Positions 8,489 through 17,076 of a stretch of 64,000 bases of DNA are shown piece after piece (position 1 is the first letter of the stretch; each line of letters starts with the position of its first letter). The position numbers were made by a program, and so were the translations under genes. The DNA comes from Streptomyces sp. HmicA12 (lineage in GTDB: Bacteria; Actinomycetota; Actinomycetes; Streptomycetales; Streptomycetaceae). The stretch spans positions 124,001 through 188,000 of the forward strand of contig NZ_KB891852.1 in the NCBI RefSeq assembly GCF_000373565.1, written 5' to 3'. Under the pieces are notes generated by a model. It ran no database searches. It had not been told where the DNA came from and was given only the letters and a program-made list of their open reading frames with translations.

Positions 8489-8516
8489 ATTGGGCTCGGC
8501 TTCGGCCGAGCCCAAT
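8489..8516 (+). terminator. perfect 12-bp hairpin with UUCG tetraloop after the pentapeptide gene
   Basis: Arms ATTGGGCTCGGC (8489-8500) and GCCGAGCCCAAT (8505-8516) pair completely around TTCG, closed by C-G, the exceptionally stable cUUCGg loop. It starts 8 bases after the stop codon of MTYDH. Only a weak T-rich run (CTTCTCTTG) follows, so it probably acts as a partial terminator or an RNA stabiliser that keeps the precursor transcript more abundant than the downstream genes. Confidence 0.75.
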
Positions 8517-8564
8517 GGCTTCTCTTGATGACCTTGTGAACATGTACATTTGGTGGGAGGCGTG

Positions 8565-10160
8565 ATGAGTGCCGTTCTCCGATTGGCCGGTGAGCTCACT
8601 GCAAGCATCATGGCCTACCGGTATCTGGTTTCCCCGTGTATCCGTTGGGCTGCAAGGAAATTGGGAGCGGGTGACTATCCGCAAAATTCGCTAAACGGGG
8701 CGTATCCAGAGGGCAGCGCAGCGCGCACCGAGACTATTCGAGTAGTCGCGATCGTGCTGCCGGCCACCTTGGTTCTCTGTGTCATTTTCAAATTCGATTG
8801 GGAGACCATCGCGCTTGTTCCAGGGGCCGCGCTAGGTCTGGTCCTCTGGAAATGCTTGACATCCGACTATGACGTTGCCAGGGACATTTCGTGGCAACGA
8901 ATCGATCGCATGGTAGCCCTGGCGCTAGGAGTCGCAGCCCCAATTTATCAACCCCTGCAGCTCGCTGCGATAATATTTCTGTGTGGGCGACTCGGAGCCT
9001 GGACACATCACTCCAAGGCATGTCTACGCATCGTTAAAATGTCCTGTGCTTGGATGCTCGTTGACGGGTTCGCAGTTATCGCATTCGGGTCTAGCCGCCC
9101 CATATCTACCACTGGCCAGTTGGTCCTTTTCGGCACAGTCTTTCTTTCTCATTACGTTGTGGCATTCAAGACGAAGACTGTTCTTGCCGGGAATCCTTGG
9201 AAATGGATCGCTAACAATCGTACAGATCTCCTAGTAGCGAACGCATACGCATGGGGGTGGGGACGCTTCCTACCTCAAGAGCGCGTGAGTTCTTTGATCC
9301 GACGCCTCTCCCCCTGGGTTGTCCCAATTAATACTGCGACGCTAGTAACTCAAGCTCTTGGGCTCGTGGCGTACACAACCCCATGGTGTCTGATTACAGC
9401 GCTAATGGGGGCAATCGTTTTCAACGTAATGGTAGCGCTACTTTCCGGCCTCTTCTTTTGGGAGAATATCGGGATAGCTTTGACCATCGGACTGACCGTC
9501 CTCTGCCATCCTCAGGACTTCTCAACTGCCTTTGGAATCGCTCCATGTGGACTAAGCATTGGAATTTTGCTTCTTGCAATTTCCAAATGGTCATGGAAGC
9601 CCACAGGCCTGGGATGGTGGGATACGCCCTACACCTCTCGTGTCTACTGGACGGCAGTCACGCGCAGTGGCCTAGTCGTCGGCCTGTACAACAATCACTT
9701 CAGCCCCCATGACCGGGAATATGGTCGGGATCTGGGTAATTATCTGACTACTGAACCTGTGGTGACCTTTTCCATGGGAGGCGTTGAAGATAGCTCGCTC
9801 AAGGACCTTCTCCTAGATATGCGCATCCATGGTCGAGATCTGCTGGACATCAAGGATGAATACGGGCAATCAAAGTGGAGAGCAGACTTCGTTCGCGGAC
9901 ATATTCAATACATGCGAAATTTGATCCGCGGCCTGAATTCAGGGACTCGCAAGAATCCACTACCTGAAGGTCTCCGGTGGCTTAGAGCTCCTGGTGGACA
10001 CCTTTATTACTGGGGTCCTCTGCCGCGCTACGAGCGGAAGAAGCACGGGGCCATTAACGCGGTACGAGTAAACCAACGAGAAATCTTCTTCGTGACTTCG
10101 GAGTGCTCATGGGTGGTCCTGCGGGACGAGCTTCTTTTTCAAATTGATACCAGTGAATAA
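8565..10160 (+). CDS. unrecognised polytopic membrane protein with soluble C-terminal domain
   Basis: ATG 8565 follows GGGAGG (8555-8560) and gives 531 residues. Roughly residues 50-345 contain about eight hydrophobic segments (for example IVLPATLVLCVIF, LVLFGTVFLSHYVVAF, LGLVAYTTPWCLITALMGAIV); residues about 360-531 are soluble, rich in Arg, Tyr and Trp, with YNNHFSPHDREYGRDLG and GGHLYYWGPLPRYERKKHG. The topology is loosely like HTTM / vitamin-K-carboxylase-type proteins, but I see no diagnostic residues and make no family claim. It lies between the pentapeptide gene and the P450 (24-bp gap), so it is probably a pathway component, perhaps a membrane-bound modification enzyme or transporter. 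Codon use is less GC-rich than the chromosome to the right. Confidence 0.75.
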   Translation: MSAVLRLAGELTASIMAYRYLVSPCIRWAARKLGAGDYPQNSLNGAYPEGSAARTETIRVVAIVLPATLVLCVIFKFDWETIALVPGAALGLVLWKCLTSDYDVARDISWQRIDRMVALALGVAAPIYQPLQLAAIIFLCGRLGAWTHHSKACLRIVKMSCAWMLVDGFAVIAFGSSRPISTTGQLVLFGTVFLSHYVVAFKTKTVLAGNPWKWIANNRTDLLVANAYAWGWGRFLPQERVSSLIRRLSPWVVPINTATLVTQALGLVAYTTPWCLITALMGAIVFNVMVALLSGLFFWENIGIALTIGLTVLCHPQDFSTAFGIAPCGLSIGILLLAISKWSWKPTGLGWWDTPYTSRVYWTAVTRSGLVVGLYNNHFSPHDREYGRDLGNYLTTEPVVTFSMGGVEDSSLKDLLLDMRIHGRDLLDIKDEYGQSKWRADFVRGHIQYMRNLIRGLNSGTRKNPLPEGLRWLRAPGGHLYYWGPLPRYERKKHGAINAVRVNQREIFFVTSECSWVVLRDELLFQIDTSE

Positions 10161-10184
10161 ATCCGTCCTAAAGGAATGGGTGTC

Positions 10185-11351
10185 ATGGTTTCCAAACCGA
10201 TCTACAACCCGCTCGACCCTACGGTGCTCGCTGACCCATATCCCGTATATCGGAAACTGCGAGAGGAATATCCGGTCTTCTGGCATGACCAGATGGAGTC
10301 GTGGGTAGTCACGCGCTATCGAGATTGCCAAGAGGTCCTCCGCAACCACGCGAGGTACGCGCGCGATCGGCGGCGTGTAGGCATAGACGTGCCGGAGTTC
10401 CGTCAAAACCTGCAATCACTCGACCCGCCGCAACTCGCTCCGTTGCGAAGTCTGCTGATGAATGCGTTTCACTCTCAGGACCTCGAAGAAGTCGGCTTCC
10501 GAACTCGGGCACGTGTCAGCGAGATCTTCACCCGTTTTCTCGATGAGCCCGAATTTGACTGGATCAGCCAGGTTGCTGCACCAGTGGCCTTGACACTTAC
10601 TTCGGAACTGTTCGGCATAGTCGAGCCTGACCTCGACAGGTATACGCAGATTGCCGATGCCATCACTAGGCGGATGGATGCAGGACTTGACCCGAGCGTC
10701 GTGCTTGCCGGCGATCAGGCGCGCAAGGAACTCAACTCTCTCGCAGATCAGTGGTTGGACAGCCATTACGCGAAGGCGGGTCTGCTCACGACCATCAAGG
10801 AAACGTTGGAAGGCAGTGGAGTCCCCGAGCACTACATTAGGAACACGACGGGCGTGATGTTCAACGCCAGCTACGGGACGGTGTTCGCTGCAGCTGGCAA
10901 CTTTGTGTACACCCTGCTCAACCATCCCGGCACACTCGAGCAGTTTCGTGATGACGAGATCATGGCACGTGGGGTGGAAGAGCTGATTCGCTTCGACGGT
11001 CCAGCTCAGGGCACCACCCGAATCGCCGTGAAGCGGAGCCAACTTGGCGGGCAAACCATCGAGGCGGGCCAACCGATTATCACGCTACTTGCGGCAGCTA
11101 ATCGCGACCCAGACGAGTTCCCCCGCCCAGAGGAGTTGGTTCTCAACCGCTCCCCGAACCGGCACCTGGGCTTTGGTTGGGGACCCCACGCTTGTCTCGG
11201 TGCCCGTTTCGGAAATGTGGCCATCCAGGAGATTATCCGGTGCCTTCTGGGTACGCCGGCCACGTTGGAAATGGTTGATCAGCCGGTGCGCCGGGCGACC
11301 GCAACAGTGCGCAGCATGGACTCCCTTCCTGTCCGCTTCACCCAACATTAG
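10185..11351 (+). CDS. cytochrome P450, candidate Tyr-His cross-linking enzyme (bytO-like)
   Basis: ATG 10185 is preferred over 10176 because the ribosome-binding site AAAGGA (10170-10175) would abut the latter. The 388-residue protein is of normal bacterial CYP length. The haem-binding loop FGWGPHACLG places the cysteine ligand at 337; the K-helix ExxR is E266-R269. In the I-helix the usual A-G-x-D/E-T reads ASYGT (228-232): the threonine is present but the acidic residue is glycine, as seen in some P450s that couple aromatic residues instead of hydroxylating. Given the MTYDH gene in the operon, the likely reaction is an oxidative biaryl bond between Tyr3 and His5. No ferredoxin or reductase gene is nearby, so general cellular partners must supply electrons. 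Confidence 0.88.
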   Translation: MVSKPIYNPLDPTVLADPYPVYRKLREEYPVFWHDQMESWVVTRYRDCQEVLRNHARYARDRRRVGIDVPEFRQNLQSLDPPQLAPLRSLLMNAFHSQDLEEVGFRTRARVSEIFTRFLDEPEFDWISQVAAPVALTLTSELFGIVEPDLDRYTQIADAITRRMDAGLDPSVVLAGDQARKELNSLADQWLDSHYAKAGLLTTIKETLEGSGVPEHYIRNTTGVMFNASYGTVFAAAGNFVYTLLNHPGTLEQFRDDEIMARGVEELIRFDGPAQGTTRIAVKRSQLGGQTIEAGQPIITLLAAANRDPDEFPRPEELVLNRSPNRHLGFGWGPHACLGARFGNVAIQEIIRCLLGTPATLEMVDQPVRRATATVRSMDSLPVRFTQH

Positions 11352-11379
11352 TGAAAGTTATAGGAGTGAGGACGGGAAC

Positions 11380-12609
11380 ATGCACTTCGTCCTGCTAGGC
11401 CCTGGTCCGGAGGCTGCGGCCGTTCATGCCCTTGCTGATCTTGGCCACGAAATCACTGTTCTGTACACCGAACGCAATCGTGATGCGGTACTCGGAGCGG
11501 CTGACCGAATCAAGAGAAGCGGCTTCGTGCCCTCGTATGACTGTCCGGAGCTTGCCTGGGCTTCTCTGATTCACCTCGGTGCAACGCATGACGTGCATAG
11601 TGTGATACCGGTACACGAGATGGCCGTCACCACCGCTGCCTTCCTCAATGATGCACTGCAGCTCCCTGCGGCTCATGGACCTGTAGCTGCTATGGCGGGC
11701 CGCGACAAGGCATTCCAGAAGTCCTTGTGGGAGCGTTGCGGCGTTCCGACATCCAGACATGTCGCGCTGACTAACACTCCGCAGAGCCTCGCAGATCTGG
11801 AGACACAACTTGGGGAGCTTCAAGGCCCCTTCATCGTCAAACCTCCAGCCATGGGTGGTAGTACGCTCGTCTCTGAGTGCTCAACCACGCATGAAGTGTA
11901 CGTGCTGCTGAGTAACAACCCTGCGTTGCGACACGCTGTTGTGGAGGAAAAGCAAAATGGCACCGAGTGGCATTTCGACGGCGTTCTGAAAGACGGTCGA
12001 GTCCAACATCTCATGGTGTCGCGATACTTGGCGCCGTTGCTTGAGACAAAAAGAGGCTTGACTAATCGCTCAGTGTCCTTTCCGCCGCATCAACATGTAA
12101 GTCTCTATGCGGATGCAGGCGATTTCGCACAAGCTGCCGTCAGCGCTCTGAACGGTATCAGTGGGGTGTTTCACCTCGAAGTCTTTGGGGAGCCGGGGCA
12201 ATTCGTCGCCGGTGAACTGGCCTGGCGACCGTCAGGAGCCCTGGCCAGCTTGGTAGCGGTTAATACCATCGGCCTGGATTTGTGGACCGCCCATGTTCGC
12301 TCGCTCGTTGGCTCCGATGTTGTGCTAGGCCACCCCAAGACCGATGCGGCCTTCGGGTTCGCCTGTCTGCCTGTCAGTCCCGGGAGACGCAACGGGGTTT
12401 CACACGCAGACATTGAAGCGTTGCCCGGTGTCCGTCACGTTCGAATGAGGGTTCCGCTCGGTGAGGTCATGACGGAAGCCACCACGAGCACAGTGTGCGT
12501 AGCCATGGTGCTAGTCGAGGGGTCTGACATTCAATCATGTGAACGCCTAATTGATGATGCTTGCCAGTCTACTTACGAACTTCACCAACGACTCAGTAAT
12601 TCCACATGA
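11380..12609 (+). CDS. second ATP-grasp carboxylate-amine ligase
   Basis: ATG 11380 follows AGGAGTGAGG and gives 409 residues. It has a Rossmann-like N-terminal domain (MHFVLLGPGPEAAAVHALADLG, a pre-ATP-grasp fold as in amino-acid ligases and biotin-carboxylase-like enzymes), ATP-binding Lys154 in FIVKPPAMGGST, the adenine/metal segment VVEEKQNGTEWHFDGV (187-202), and catalytic-site residues in FHLEVF and ELAWRPSGA. It resembles L-amino-acid ligases rather than the PGM1 group. It may join another amino acid to the peptide or build the acyl unit used by the first ligase. The gap to the P450 is 28 bp, so the two are probably co-transcribed. Confidence 0.85.
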   Translation: MHFVLLGPGPEAAAVHALADLGHEITVLYTERNRDAVLGAADRIKRSGFVPSYDCPELAWASLIHLGATHDVHSVIPVHEMAVTTAAFLNDALQLPAAHGPVAAMAGRDKAFQKSLWERCGVPTSRHVALTNTPQSLADLETQLGELQGPFIVKPPAMGGSTLVSECSTTHEVYVLLSNNPALRHAVVEEKQNGTEWHFDGVLKDGRVQHLMVSRYLAPLLETKRGLTNRSVSFPPHQHVSLYADAGDFAQAAVSALNGISGVFHLEVFGEPGQFVAGELAWRPSGALASLVAVNTIGLDLWTAHVRSLVGSDVVLGHPKTDAAFGFACLPVSPGRRNGVSHADIEALPGVRHVRMRVPLGEVMTEATTSTVCVAMVLVEGSDIQSCERLIDDACQSTYELHQRLSNST

Positions 12610-12810
12610 GCGGACTTTCCTGTTTGGCGGGGCAGCTCTGTAGTGGATCTCGTTGAGCATACCTAGGAAGTGAGCCATCCTGCGAGGAGTCGCTTCTGGT
12701 GCACACCAGTCCTCGCCGGCCCCCACGCCCTGCGCCCTACTGGCGGAGCCTGCCGGCCGCGGGGGAGAGATTGAGAAAGACGTCTTACGCACACGAGTAG
12801 GGGAGCAACT

Positions 12811-15800
12811 GTGAAAGAGACAAGGGGCGACAACTTGCATCCTGAGCTCGAGTGCTCGCTGGGGGACTGGGATGCTCGACTTCTGGGCAACCATCGAATC
12901 TTGGTTCTCGTCGACACCCCGGCCCAGGCGGTTCGCGTCATTTTGCCATGGCGACGTCAGGATGAACGGCCCGAGCGCGTCGATCTAATTGTCATAGCGC
13001 GCGCCACTGGCGAGCGTGTGAGAAATGTGGTTCGGCTGTGCGATGAGCAGTATTGCGGCGACATCATCTTCGAACCAACGGCTGGCGCCGGTGAGTACTA
13101 CTTCTACTATCTGCCCTACGCACTTATCGGTGGCCGCAACTACCCAGACGCTTTCTACCTTCCGTGGCGACCTCTAGAGAGCCCAGAGTGGCGATTCGCC
13201 AGCGGTGTGGATGACCCCGCGTCCTGGGACTCATTTCCCCGAGCGACTGCTACTACCTATCAGGCAATTTCAAAGCACGATACTTTCGCCCCGATGGGAT
13301 TCCCGGCTACCGATCGGGAATTGAAGGAACTTCATCTTAAGCATCAGGGTAAACGCTTTGTCCTTTTTCCGGAATCTCGCTTTCGCCCGATCGAGATGGT
13401 TAGACACATCCCTGCACTTTGGTTGAATCGCACACCTTCACGTCTGTCTGGGGTAATTCGGCGAGGCGAGTTTTTCTGTTTTCAAGTTGGCGTCCATGCT
13501 CTTACCGATGTCGCCGTCGAAGTTGACACTGCCGGCATGCCTTTTCCCACACGTTCATTGATGACAGAGGGTGTGCGCGCAGACGGCAGTTCATTCCAGG
13601 GAAAGACGATATTGGTGCGCGAGGGAGAGGTTGCCGCGCTATGGTTTGTCACCCCAATACCGTTGAACTGCAGTCTCGGCGTCCACGAGGGCTCTCTCCT
13701 TATCGGAGGAGAGACCGTACAAGTCACGCTCACATCAACCGAGAACGCTATCGTTGCTGACGGCGGCGTCCGGGAATTGGACTCGATGGCCCGCCTTGGT
13801 TGGCTAGACTCCTCTATCGCGCACGACTGCTCGCTCATAGCACCCTATGAGGCCGTACGGTTTGATTCAGATAAGCGCGCCATGTCCATTCTGGGAAGGC
13901 GAGTCGATATCGGAGATGACGGATTTCCTGCTCAAATCTCATCTCATTTCTCCAGTGATATCACAACCCTGACTGATCATCCAAAGAGCATTTTGAGCCG
14001 CCCGATTTCGTTTAATATCGGACGGGAAGTGGTGGCACACGGAGAGCCTCATGTTGAGGCGAAGGGGCCAGCCGAAGTTTTCTGGCGGCAAGAATTCTCG
14101 GCAGACGGCTGCATCCTTCAGGTAGAGGCTACCCTGGAGGCTGATGGGCATTTGGCATACAACTGCGAATTGAGTGCCATTCAATCTACTCTTTCGCTCC
14201 CGGATGTCCGCTTGACGATTCCGATCCATCCCGACGCCTCACGCTTTTTGATGGGGCTTGGAGTACAAGGGGGCACTTGCCCCGATACGCTTGATTGGTC
14301 GTGGGATGTTGCTAACAAAAACCAAGATTCTGTATGGATCGGCGATGTCAACGCAGGTCTTCAGATCTCTCTTCGAGATGAAGACTATCAGCGGCCTTTG
14401 AACAGCAACTGGTACCGTTCACAACCGCTGAGAGCGCCAAAGTCTTGGAGTAACGGCGGGCGCGGTGGTGTCCGAGTAGTTAAGGGCCGAACCGAGACAA
14501 CAGTTGAAGCATACTCGGGCCCAATCGAGCTGAGTGTCGATGGCCCTTTGCGTTTCGACTTCCGGCTTCTGATAACGCCGTTCAAGATGATCTCACCGCA
14601 ACGGCAAATTACAGAACGCTATTTTCACGCCCCGAACCGCGTCGAGGAGATCAGCGGTTACGGCACGCGTCCAGTTCCTATCAACCACCCCGGCTCCCCA
14701 GAATCGGTGCGTGAGTATGGCGCCACAGTCGTTAACGTTCACCATGCCACAGCCGTGATGCCGTACATAAACGATCCGATGCTGAGCGCAAAAGCACTTG
14801 CGGATTACGTTCGCAGCGCGCATGACGTCGGCTTGCGGGTGAAGATATACAACACGGTACGAGAACTGCCTTCAGAAAGTCCTGAAGTGCATGCGCTTAG
14901 AGCTCTCGACGGTGAGGTATACGCACGCGGCCCTGCAGTTGGGCCAAGAGGAATTAACGTGGGACATATCTGGCTGCAAGAGCACTTGCCGACTAGCGTC
15001 GTTCCAGGTTATGTGTCCTCGAATGTCGAAGATCGACCCATCGTTACGAGCGGTGCGTCACGCTGGCTTAATCTGTATGTCGAAATGATTGACTGGCTTG
15101 CTCGCGAATGCCAAATCGACGGAGTGTATCTCGATGAGGTCGGATTCGACAGAAATACGATGAAAAGAGTTCGTAAGGTGCTCTCTCGGCACCGGGAACA
15201 GCCGCTTATCGATCTGCACTCGGCGAGTCAATTTCATGAAGCAGATGGCTTCGCTTCCTCGGCTAATCTATATATGGAGCACCTCCCGTATGTCGACCGC
15301 CTTTGGTTCTCCGAGTATGTTGACTATGACGAGATCGGGCCCGTTCAGTGGCTAATAGAGCTGTCTGGTGTCCCGTTCGGAGTTCTTGGCGAGATGCTTG
15401 AGGGCGGCGGTAATCCCTGGAAAGGGCTTGTGTTCGGAGCCACTGCACGAGCACCCAGAGTTGACCCGCGACCTATGTGGCGTTTCTGGGACGAAATTGG
15501 TCTATCCGAGGCGGAGATGATCGGGTGGTGGTCAGCAACCCCTCCCGTGACCACTGGCCGCAGTGACGTGCTTGCGACATCGTGGGTCGGCGATGGGTAC
15601 ACGGTTGTCGCCTTGGCCAGTTGGGCGCCCACAGATGTGGAGGTGAAGCTGGACATCGACTATAGCGCTCTCGGCCTTGAGAATCCTCATCTTGAGCGTC
15701 CTGAGATTGAAGGATTCCAGAACTTCGCTGAAATGTGCGCTAACGAAAAGATCAACGTTCCGTACAATCGCGGCCGAGTCGTGGTGATTCGAGAGAAGCA

Positions 15801-15816
15801 AGAGGGTGCGATATGA
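12811..15816 (+). CDS. 1001-residue glycoside-hydrolase-like protein (GH123/DUF6067-like)
   Basis: GTG 12811 has GGGGAG at 12800-12805. No signal peptide is visible, so it is probably cytoplasmic. Residues about 230-570 look like beta-sandwich domains (GLGVQGG, VWIGDVNAGLQISLRDEDY, PLNSNWYRSQPL, SWSNGGRGGVRV), features I associate with the DUF6067/GH123-like family; residues about 620-930 look like a TIM barrel with IDGVYLDEVGFDR, where D775/E776 sit where a glycosidase acid would be. A C-terminal beta domain follows. Such enzymes cleave or transfer sugars and are mostly known from polysaccharide users, so its place in a small peptide operon is odd; it may remove a protecting sugar or act on a glycosylated intermediate. 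Family assignment is moderate, function open. Confidence 0.7.
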   Translation: MKETRGDNLHPELECSLGDWDARLLGNHRILVLVDTPAQAVRVILPWRRQDERPERVDLIVIARATGERVRNVVRLCDEQYCGDIIFEPTAGAGEYYFYYLPYALIGGRNYPDAFYLPWRPLESPEWRFASGVDDPASWDSFPRATATTYQAISKHDTFAPMGFPATDRELKELHLKHQGKRFVLFPESRFRPIEMVRHIPALWLNRTPSRLSGVIRRGEFFCFQVGVHALTDVAVEVDTAGMPFPTRSLMTEGVRADGSSFQGKTILVREGEVAALWFVTPIPLNCSLGVHEGSLLIGGETVQVTLTSTENAIVADGGVRELDSMARLGWLDSSIAHDCSLIAPYEAVRFDSDKRAMSILGRRVDIGDDGFPAQISSHFSSDITTLTDHPKSILSRPISFNIGREVVAHGEPHVEAKGPAEVFWRQEFSADGCILQVEATLEADGHLAYNCELSAIQSTLSLPDVRLTIPIHPDASRFLMGLGVQGGTCPDTLDWSWDVANKNQDSVWIGDVNAGLQISLRDEDYQRPLNSNWYRSQPLRAPKSWSNGGRGGVRVVKGRTETTVEAYSGPIELSVDGPLRFDFRLLITPFKMISPQRQITERYFHAPNRVEEISGYGTRPVPINHPGSPESVREYGATVVNVHHATAVMPYINDPMLSAKALADYVRSAHDVGLRVKIYNTVRELPSESPEVHALRALDGEVYARGPAVGPRGINVGHIWLQEHLPTSVVPGYVSSNVEDRPIVTSGASRWLNLYVEMIDWLARECQIDGVYLDEVGFDRNTMKRVRKVLSRHREQPLIDLHSASQFHEADGFASSANLYMEHLPYVDRLWFSEYVDYDEIGPVQWLIELSGVPFGVLGEMLEGGGNPWKGLVFGATARAPRVDPRPMWRFWDEIGLSEAEMIGWWSATPPVTTGRSDVLATSWVGDGYTVVALASWAPTDVEVKLDIDYSALGLENPHLERPEIEGFQNFAEMCANEKINVPYNRGRVVVIREKQEGAI

Positions 15817-17072
15817 GCCGATTCGGCGATGTGCGCGCTCTGCTCGGTCGCTCGTCAGATTTTCGCTGGTTCTTCTGCGGGCGCCTAATATCGCTTATCG
15901 GAAGCTCAATGGCTCCTGTAGCCCTGGCCTTCGCGGTCCTGGATGCATCAGACAGTGCCAGTGCCTTGGGCGTAGTACTTGCGGCCCACATGATTCCTTT
16001 CCTCGGGTTCCTCTTGGTGGGTGGCGCCACAGCCGACAGGTTTTCACGTCGTGCAGTGCTCGTATGCTCCAATGCAGGGGCGGCAGTGACGCAAGGTTGT
16101 GTAGCGGCAATCTTTCTTACGGGGCACTTCTCGATTTCGCTAGTGGCTACTCTTGAGTGTCTTAATGGTGTACTCACTGCTTTCACCAATCCGGCGTTGC
16201 GTGGTCTTGTTCCAGAACTTGTGAGTAAGGGGCACCTGCAGCAGGCTAATGCGCTTTTGGGGTGGACGCGCAGCGCCACGAAGATTCTCGGACCCAGTAT
16301 TTCTGGAATCTGCGTCGTTGCTATCGGCAGTGGCCCGGCAATTGCAGTTGACGCTCTTACGTACTTGCTCGCAGCCGGGTGTCTCCTTCGGCTGAACTCT
16401 GCGACCAGTGCGCCGGTAAGACGATCGGCTGGCCTTCTTAAAGACATTCGAGACGGATGGAGCCAGTACCGAGGCATTTCCTGGGTCTGGCGCGTTTCGC
16501 TCGCGTTCTGTGTGATCAATTTGGTGCAAACCGGGACGTGGCAGATCCTTGGCCCGAGCCTGACGGAGGAGTTGAGCAGTAAAGCCACGTGGGGTTTCGT
16601 GCTCAGTGCGCAAGGTGTTGGCCTCTTGGTGATGAACACGCTGATGTTCCGATTCACCTCGAGATATTTGCTACGGGCGGGTCAACTTTTCAGCGCGCTA
16701 GGTGCGGTTCCTCTTCTTCTTCTCGGGGCGCATGCGGGGCCCGCGTGGCTCATAGTCGGCGGATTTATTGCAGGCGCGGGAGGCTGTGTCGGAGCGATCG
16801 CCTGGGATACATCTTTGCAGGACCACGTACCCTCACGCGTTCTATCCCGGGTGACCTCGTATGACGACCTGCTCTCGTTCGGGGCCATCCCTATTGGGCA
16901 GCTCTGTGTGGGCCCTCTGGCCTCGCAATTTGGAGAATATGTAGTCGTTACTTTGGCTGGCACGATCTTCGCTCTCGCCGCCATTGCTCCATTGGCGTCA
17001 GCAACGGTGCGTTGCCTTCCCAATACAAGCGCAGCCGGTGCGGCGGATGTCATGCCTGCTAAGAACAGCTAA
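15813..17072 (+). CDS. MFS efflux transporter
   Basis: ATG 15813 overlaps the preceding stop by 4 bases (ATGA), indicating coupled translation. The 419-residue protein has about 12 hydrophobic segments and the MFS loop 2-3 motif in modified form (GGATADRFSRRAVLV), typical of the enterobactin-exporter/macrolide-efflux branch (MFS_3). In this position it most likely exports the mature peptide product and may give self-resistance. An IS begins 6 bp after its stop, so any further cluster genes may have been displaced. Confidence 0.85.
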   Translation: MSRFGDVRALLGRSSDFRWFFCGRLISLIGSSMAPVALAFAVLDASDSASALGVVLAAHMIPFLGFLLVGGATADRFSRRAVLVCSNAGAAVTQGCVAAIFLTGHFSISLVATLECLNGVLTAFTNPALRGLVPELVSKGHLQQANALLGWTRSATKILGPSISGICVVAIGSGPAIAVDALTYLLAAGCLLRLNSATSAPVRRSAGLLKDIRDGWSQYRGISWVWRVSLAFCVINLVQTGTWQILGPSLTEELSSKATWGFVLSAQGVGLLVMNTLMFRFTSRYLLRAGQLFSALGAVPLLLLGAHAGPAWLIVGGFIAGAGGCVGAIAWDTSLQDHVPSRVLSRVTSYDDLLSFGAIPIGQLCVGPLASQFGEYVVVTLAGTIFALAAIAPLASATVRCLPNTSAAGAADVMPAKNS

Positions 17073-17076
17073 GACA

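Noticed and set aside
11380-12609. Possibility that the island makes a non-ribosomal peptide
   Set aside because: No adenylation, carrier or condensation domains occur; the ligases are ATP-grasp enzymes, which fits ligation of free amino acids or a ribosomal peptide.
12699-12800. 33-codon ORF with GAGGAG upstream, ending 10 bases before the glycoside-hydrolase-like gene
   Set aside because: Pro/Arg-rich composition and a wide ribosome-binding-site spacing; considered as another small peptide gene but nothing beyond position supports it.
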